A stretch of 64,000 bases of DNA, from positions 2,728,001 to 2,792,000 of the forward strand of contig NC_017243.1 in assembly GCF_000223215.1 (NCBI RefSeq), written 5' to 3'. Numbering within the stretch: the stretch's first letter is position 1; each line of letters opens with the position of its first letter. Under the pieces are notes generated by a model. That model saw only the letters and a program-made list of their open reading frames with translations. It was not told the origin of the DNA and made no database searches. Both the position numbers and the translations under genes were made by a program. Source of the DNA: Brachyspira intermedia PWS/A (GTDB lineage Bacteria; Spirochaetota; Brachyspiria; Brachyspirales; Brachyspiraceae). Below, piece after piece: positions 62,019 to 64,000 of this stretch.

Positions 62019-62030
62019 TTAAAATCAATT

Positions 62031-62356
62031 ACATACCCCGCCCATTAGATTTAAGATCAACTTTGAATTATAAGATTTATTATATATAAGGCTAAATTAA
62101 GAAAAAGCATGACCCACCCTAGCTGTAATTAGGTTTGTTATACTGCTTACCGCACGTTTAGCAAAATTTATAATATAATAAAAATTGTATTTATAACTTG
62201 ATTTAAAGTTTTAGATTCTCTCAGCGTGCGTTGAATAGACAAAAAATCCACCCTCCGCTTTGGGTGGGTACTTAATATCTGAATTAAACAATAAAAAATA
62301 GAAAAACTAATATTAAAAATGAAGCAGTAAATATAAAGGGCGGGGAATGAAAATAA
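62031..62356. repeat. Mirrored-box repeat, family B copy 4
   Basis: CCCGCCC 62037-62043, CCCACCC 62113-62119, CGCACG 62151-62156, CGTGCG 62225-62230, GGGTGGG 62262-62268 and GGGCGGG 62338-62344. All pairs are centred exactly on 62190.5. Gaps are 69, 31, 68, 31 and 69 bases. An extra CCACCC lies beside the inner right box. Fills the gap between two convergent genes. Confidence 0.87.
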
Positions 62357-62358
62357 AT

Positions 62359-62922
62359 CTATTTTTTTAAATTTCTATAGTGAGAAATAAGCATATCATA
62401 AGGATAAAGTCTAAAAGAATCATTATAAACATTCTCAAGTAAATTCTTTATTAAATTAAGTTTTTCTTGAAAAGTTTTGTTTTTATCTCTTATTTTAGCA
62501 AACTCAGCAAAAAATGACTTTCTTACTATTTTCATAAAGATACTTATTCTTATCATCTCATCAAAAATATATCCATTTGGCACTTTTAACTTTTTTATGA
62601 TAATAAAGAAAATTGATAGGAAATAAAGTACAGAAGCTATTCTGATAAAATAGATAATTGTAAAATCCGCCCCTACTTTATCAATATAGAATCCAAATAA
62701 ATTATAATACTCACCTCTTGAGTTTAAAGCCTGAATTATGAATATAGCTAGGAAATAAGGTATTAAATACAATAGCTTTTTTATAGTCATAAAAACAGAT
62801 TTAGTAAATATTATATGAAGTATAAAAAAAGCTATTGCAATATATATCAAATAATTAACTTTTATAAAAAATATGGTTATTAATAAGAATAAAGCTGAAA
62901 TAATATATAGTATGTAAAGCAT
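62359..62922 (-). CDS. Hypothetical membrane protein (possibly CbiQ/ECF-T-like)
   Basis: A 187-residue protein with about five spans in the first 115 residues (two at the N-terminus, one near 48-65, one near 88-108). A basic helical cytoplasmic tail contains MKIVRKSFFAEFAKIRDKNK. The layout vaguely recalls the T component of energy-coupling-factor transporters, but the Ala-Arg-Gly motifs are absent, so I leave it unassigned. Its start overlaps the EF-P stop by one base. Confidence 0.6.
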   Translation of the reverse strand: MLYILYIISALFLLITIFFIKVNYLIYIAIAFFILHIIFTKSVFMTIKKLLYLIPYFLAIFIIQALNSRGEYYNLFGFYIDKVGADFTIIYFIRIASVLYFLSIFFIIIKKLKVPNGYIFDEMIRISIFMKIVRKSFFAEFAKIRDKNKTFQEKLNLIKNLLENVYNDSFRLYPYDMLISHYRNLKK

Positions 62923-63485
62923 TATTTGTTTACGCGTTCAACATAGCTGTCATCTCTAGTATCAACTTTAATTTTATCACCTATATTTATGAATAAAGGC
63001 ACATTAACTTCTATACCTGTTTCAAGTTTTGCAGGCTTTAAAGTAGTACCAGTAGTATCCCCTTTAAATCCAGGTTCTGTATAAGTAACCTCTAATATTA
63101 CATGAATAGGGAAACGTACTGCTGTAACTTCATCATTAATATATTGTAAATCAACTTCACAGCTGTCTAATAAATAATATTTGCTGTCTCCTAATATATC
63201 AGCACTTACATGAACTTGTTCATAATTGTCTAATATCATAAATACATAACTGTCGCCTTCTTCATAAAGATACTGAGCTTTTTTATATGATAAATCAGCT
63301 TCTTCAACGCTTTCAGTAGAAGAAAAAGTTTTTTCTATCATATTTCCTTTAAGCATATTTTTTAATTTTGTCTTAACATTTGCCTTTCTTTGCTGTGCTC
63401 TGTGAAAATGTGCATCTACTACTAAATAAGTTTCTCCGTCTAAAATTATAGCATCGCCTTTTCTTAAATCATTTACTGGTAACAT
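62922..63485 (-). CDS. efp: Translation elongation factor P
   Basis: Relieves ribosome stalling at polyproline. Three beta-barrel domains in 187 residues: KOW-like N-domain (1-65), OB domain (66-130, DNYEQVHVSADILGDSKYYL) and C-terminal OB domain with VNVPLFINIGDKIKVDTRDDSYVERV. The tip loop that normally reads KPGKGQA is RAQQRKA (about residues 29-35), so the usually modified Lys34 aligns with Gln. This implies no EpmA-type lysylation or EarP rhamnosylation at that residue. Translationally coupled to the membrane-protein gene downstream. Confidence 0.93.
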   Translation of the reverse strand: MLPVNDLRKGDAIILDGETYLVVDAHFHRAQQRKANVKTKLKNMLKGNMIEKTFSSTESVEEADLSYKKAQYLYEEGDSYVFMILDNYEQVHVSADILGDSKYYLLDSCEVDLQYINDEVTAVRFPIHVILEVTYTEPGFKGDTTGTTLKPAKLETGIEVNVPLFINIGDKIKVDTRDDSYVERVNK

Positions 63486-63567
63486 TAAAAACCCCTATAT
63501 AAAATTTATTAATTTTTAGTTTGTGAATTATATTTTATTAAAGATAAAATTTCAATATTGATAATCA

Positions 63568-64000
63568 TTAATCATCAATACCTAATTTTTCATTAACATA
63601 TTTTTTATCAAGCTCAAATACTTGCTTTTCTTTATCATCTGTAGGCATATCATACATAGCATCAAGCATAACACGCTCAAATAATGCTCTTAAACCTCTA
63701 GCACCTGTATGCTCTTCCATAGTCTTTTTAACTATAGATTTTAATGCCTCATCATCTATTTTTAATTCTATATTGTCATAAGAAAATAATTTCTGATACT
63801 GTTTAGTTAAAGCATTTTTAGGCTCTTTTAATATTTTTAATAGCTCTTCTTCCTTAAGCTCTTCTAAAGTAGCTATAACAGGAAGCCTTCCTATAAGCTC
63901 CGGTATAAGACCATATTTAACTAAATCCTCAGTAGCAATATTTTTCATTATCTCATCATAATTGAGATTATCCATAGAATTAACTTCAGCAGCAAATCCT
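63568..64000 (-). CDS. clpX: ClpX, ATP-dependent Clp protease ATP-binding subunit (C-terminal part)
   Basis: Partial: the gene enters from the right edge (GFAAEVNSMDNLNYDE continues upstream in frame). The visible 143 residues include the ClpX C-terminal block LVKYGLIPELIGRLPVIATL, with the sensor-II neighbourhood TGARGLRALFERVMLDAMYD near the end. ClpX unfolds substrates for ClpP in the cytosol. Upstream of efp by 82 bases in the same direction. Confidence 0.93.
   Translation of the reverse strand, partial: GFAAEVNSMDNLNYDEIMKNIATEDLVKYGLIPELIGRLPVIATLEELKEEELLKILKEPKNALTKQYQKLFSYDNIELKIDDEALKSIVKKTMEEHTGARGLRALFERVMLDAMYDMPTDDKEKQVFELDKKYVNEKLGIDD

Noticed and set aside
62031-62356. Family B repeat as a simple bidirectional terminator
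   Set aside because: The copies occur between divergent, tandem and convergent genes alike, the paired boxes lie up to 300 bases apart, and proper terminators exist separately (61982-62018, 10097-10130).

Overview
The window is strongly AT-rich chromosomal DNA and reads as a Brachyspira-like intestinal spirochaete. This rests on A/T-biased codon use, exported lipoproteins and TPR/ankyrin proteins, a spirochaete-type SPASM protein, and an anaerobic gut metabolism with serine dehydratase, butyrate-type CoA enzymes, a flavodiiron protein and glucuronide/hexuronate catabolism. Genus is inferred; species is not resolvable by eye. No tRNA, rRNA, CRISPR array or transposase was recognised.

Layout. 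1-2.9 kb: 5-FTHF cyclo-ligase, CheW, NhaC antiporter. 2.9-5.75 kb: an AAA ATPase plus a small partner gene, bracketed by inverted copies of a transposase-less repeat with terminal inverted repeats (family A). 5.75-9.7 kb: DUF2905, KtrA-like RCK protein, a frameshifted lipoprotein, an ankyrin lipoprotein and a GNAT. 10-19 kb: L-serine dehydratase, an outer-membrane-type protein, a TPR protein, GH35 beta-galactosidase, methionine aminopeptidase, bactofilin, FkbM methyltransferase and HisA. 19-24.2 kb: an accessory stretch with a frameshifted ATPase, a broken TPR gene and an operon of TPR, DUF2971, a HEPN-like protein and an unknown protein. 24-31 kb: LeuS, a lipoprotein-anchored alcohol dehydrogenase, an exported rubrerythrin-like protein, a methyltransferase and aldose epimerase. 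31.2-33.9 kb: arsR, an ArsP-type permease and three thioredoxin-fold proteins, two of which have an early in-frame TGA consistent with selenocysteine. 34-45.3 kb: a complete glucuronide-to-KDPG pathway (kdgK, GntR regulator, putative porin, uidA, GPH symporter, uxuB, uxuA, uxaC, eda) with the palindrome ATACTAGTAT repeated at three promoters. 45.4-53.2 kb: a frameshifted TPR gene, DJ-1/PfpI protein, nucleotidyltransferase, then a leftward cluster with a SPASM protein lacking the radical-SAM cysteines, a zinc-ribbon protein, prfA and a membrane-anchored protein. 53.3-58 kb: a CoA-transferase, an acyl-CoA dehydrogenase/EtfA/rubredoxin fusion and a flavodiiron protein, under one promoter overlapped by a perfect 21-bp palindrome. 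58.6-64 kb: two OppA lipoproteins, a membrane protein, EF-P and the C-terminal end of clpX.

Four themes deserve attention. First, a dispersed repeat (family B, four copies at about 9.8, 20.1, 27.0 and 62.0 kb) has short GC-rich boxes placed in mirror symmetry at nearly constant spacing while the AT-rich DNA between them diverges. Second, five reading-frame breaks lie at A5-A8 tracts, and each is repaired by one extra A, which is equivalent to a -1 frameshift. Third, the arsenic-type operon contains probable selenoproteins. Fourth, the ATPase pair and the TPR/DUF2971/HEPN operon look like uncharacterised accessory, possibly defence, modules.
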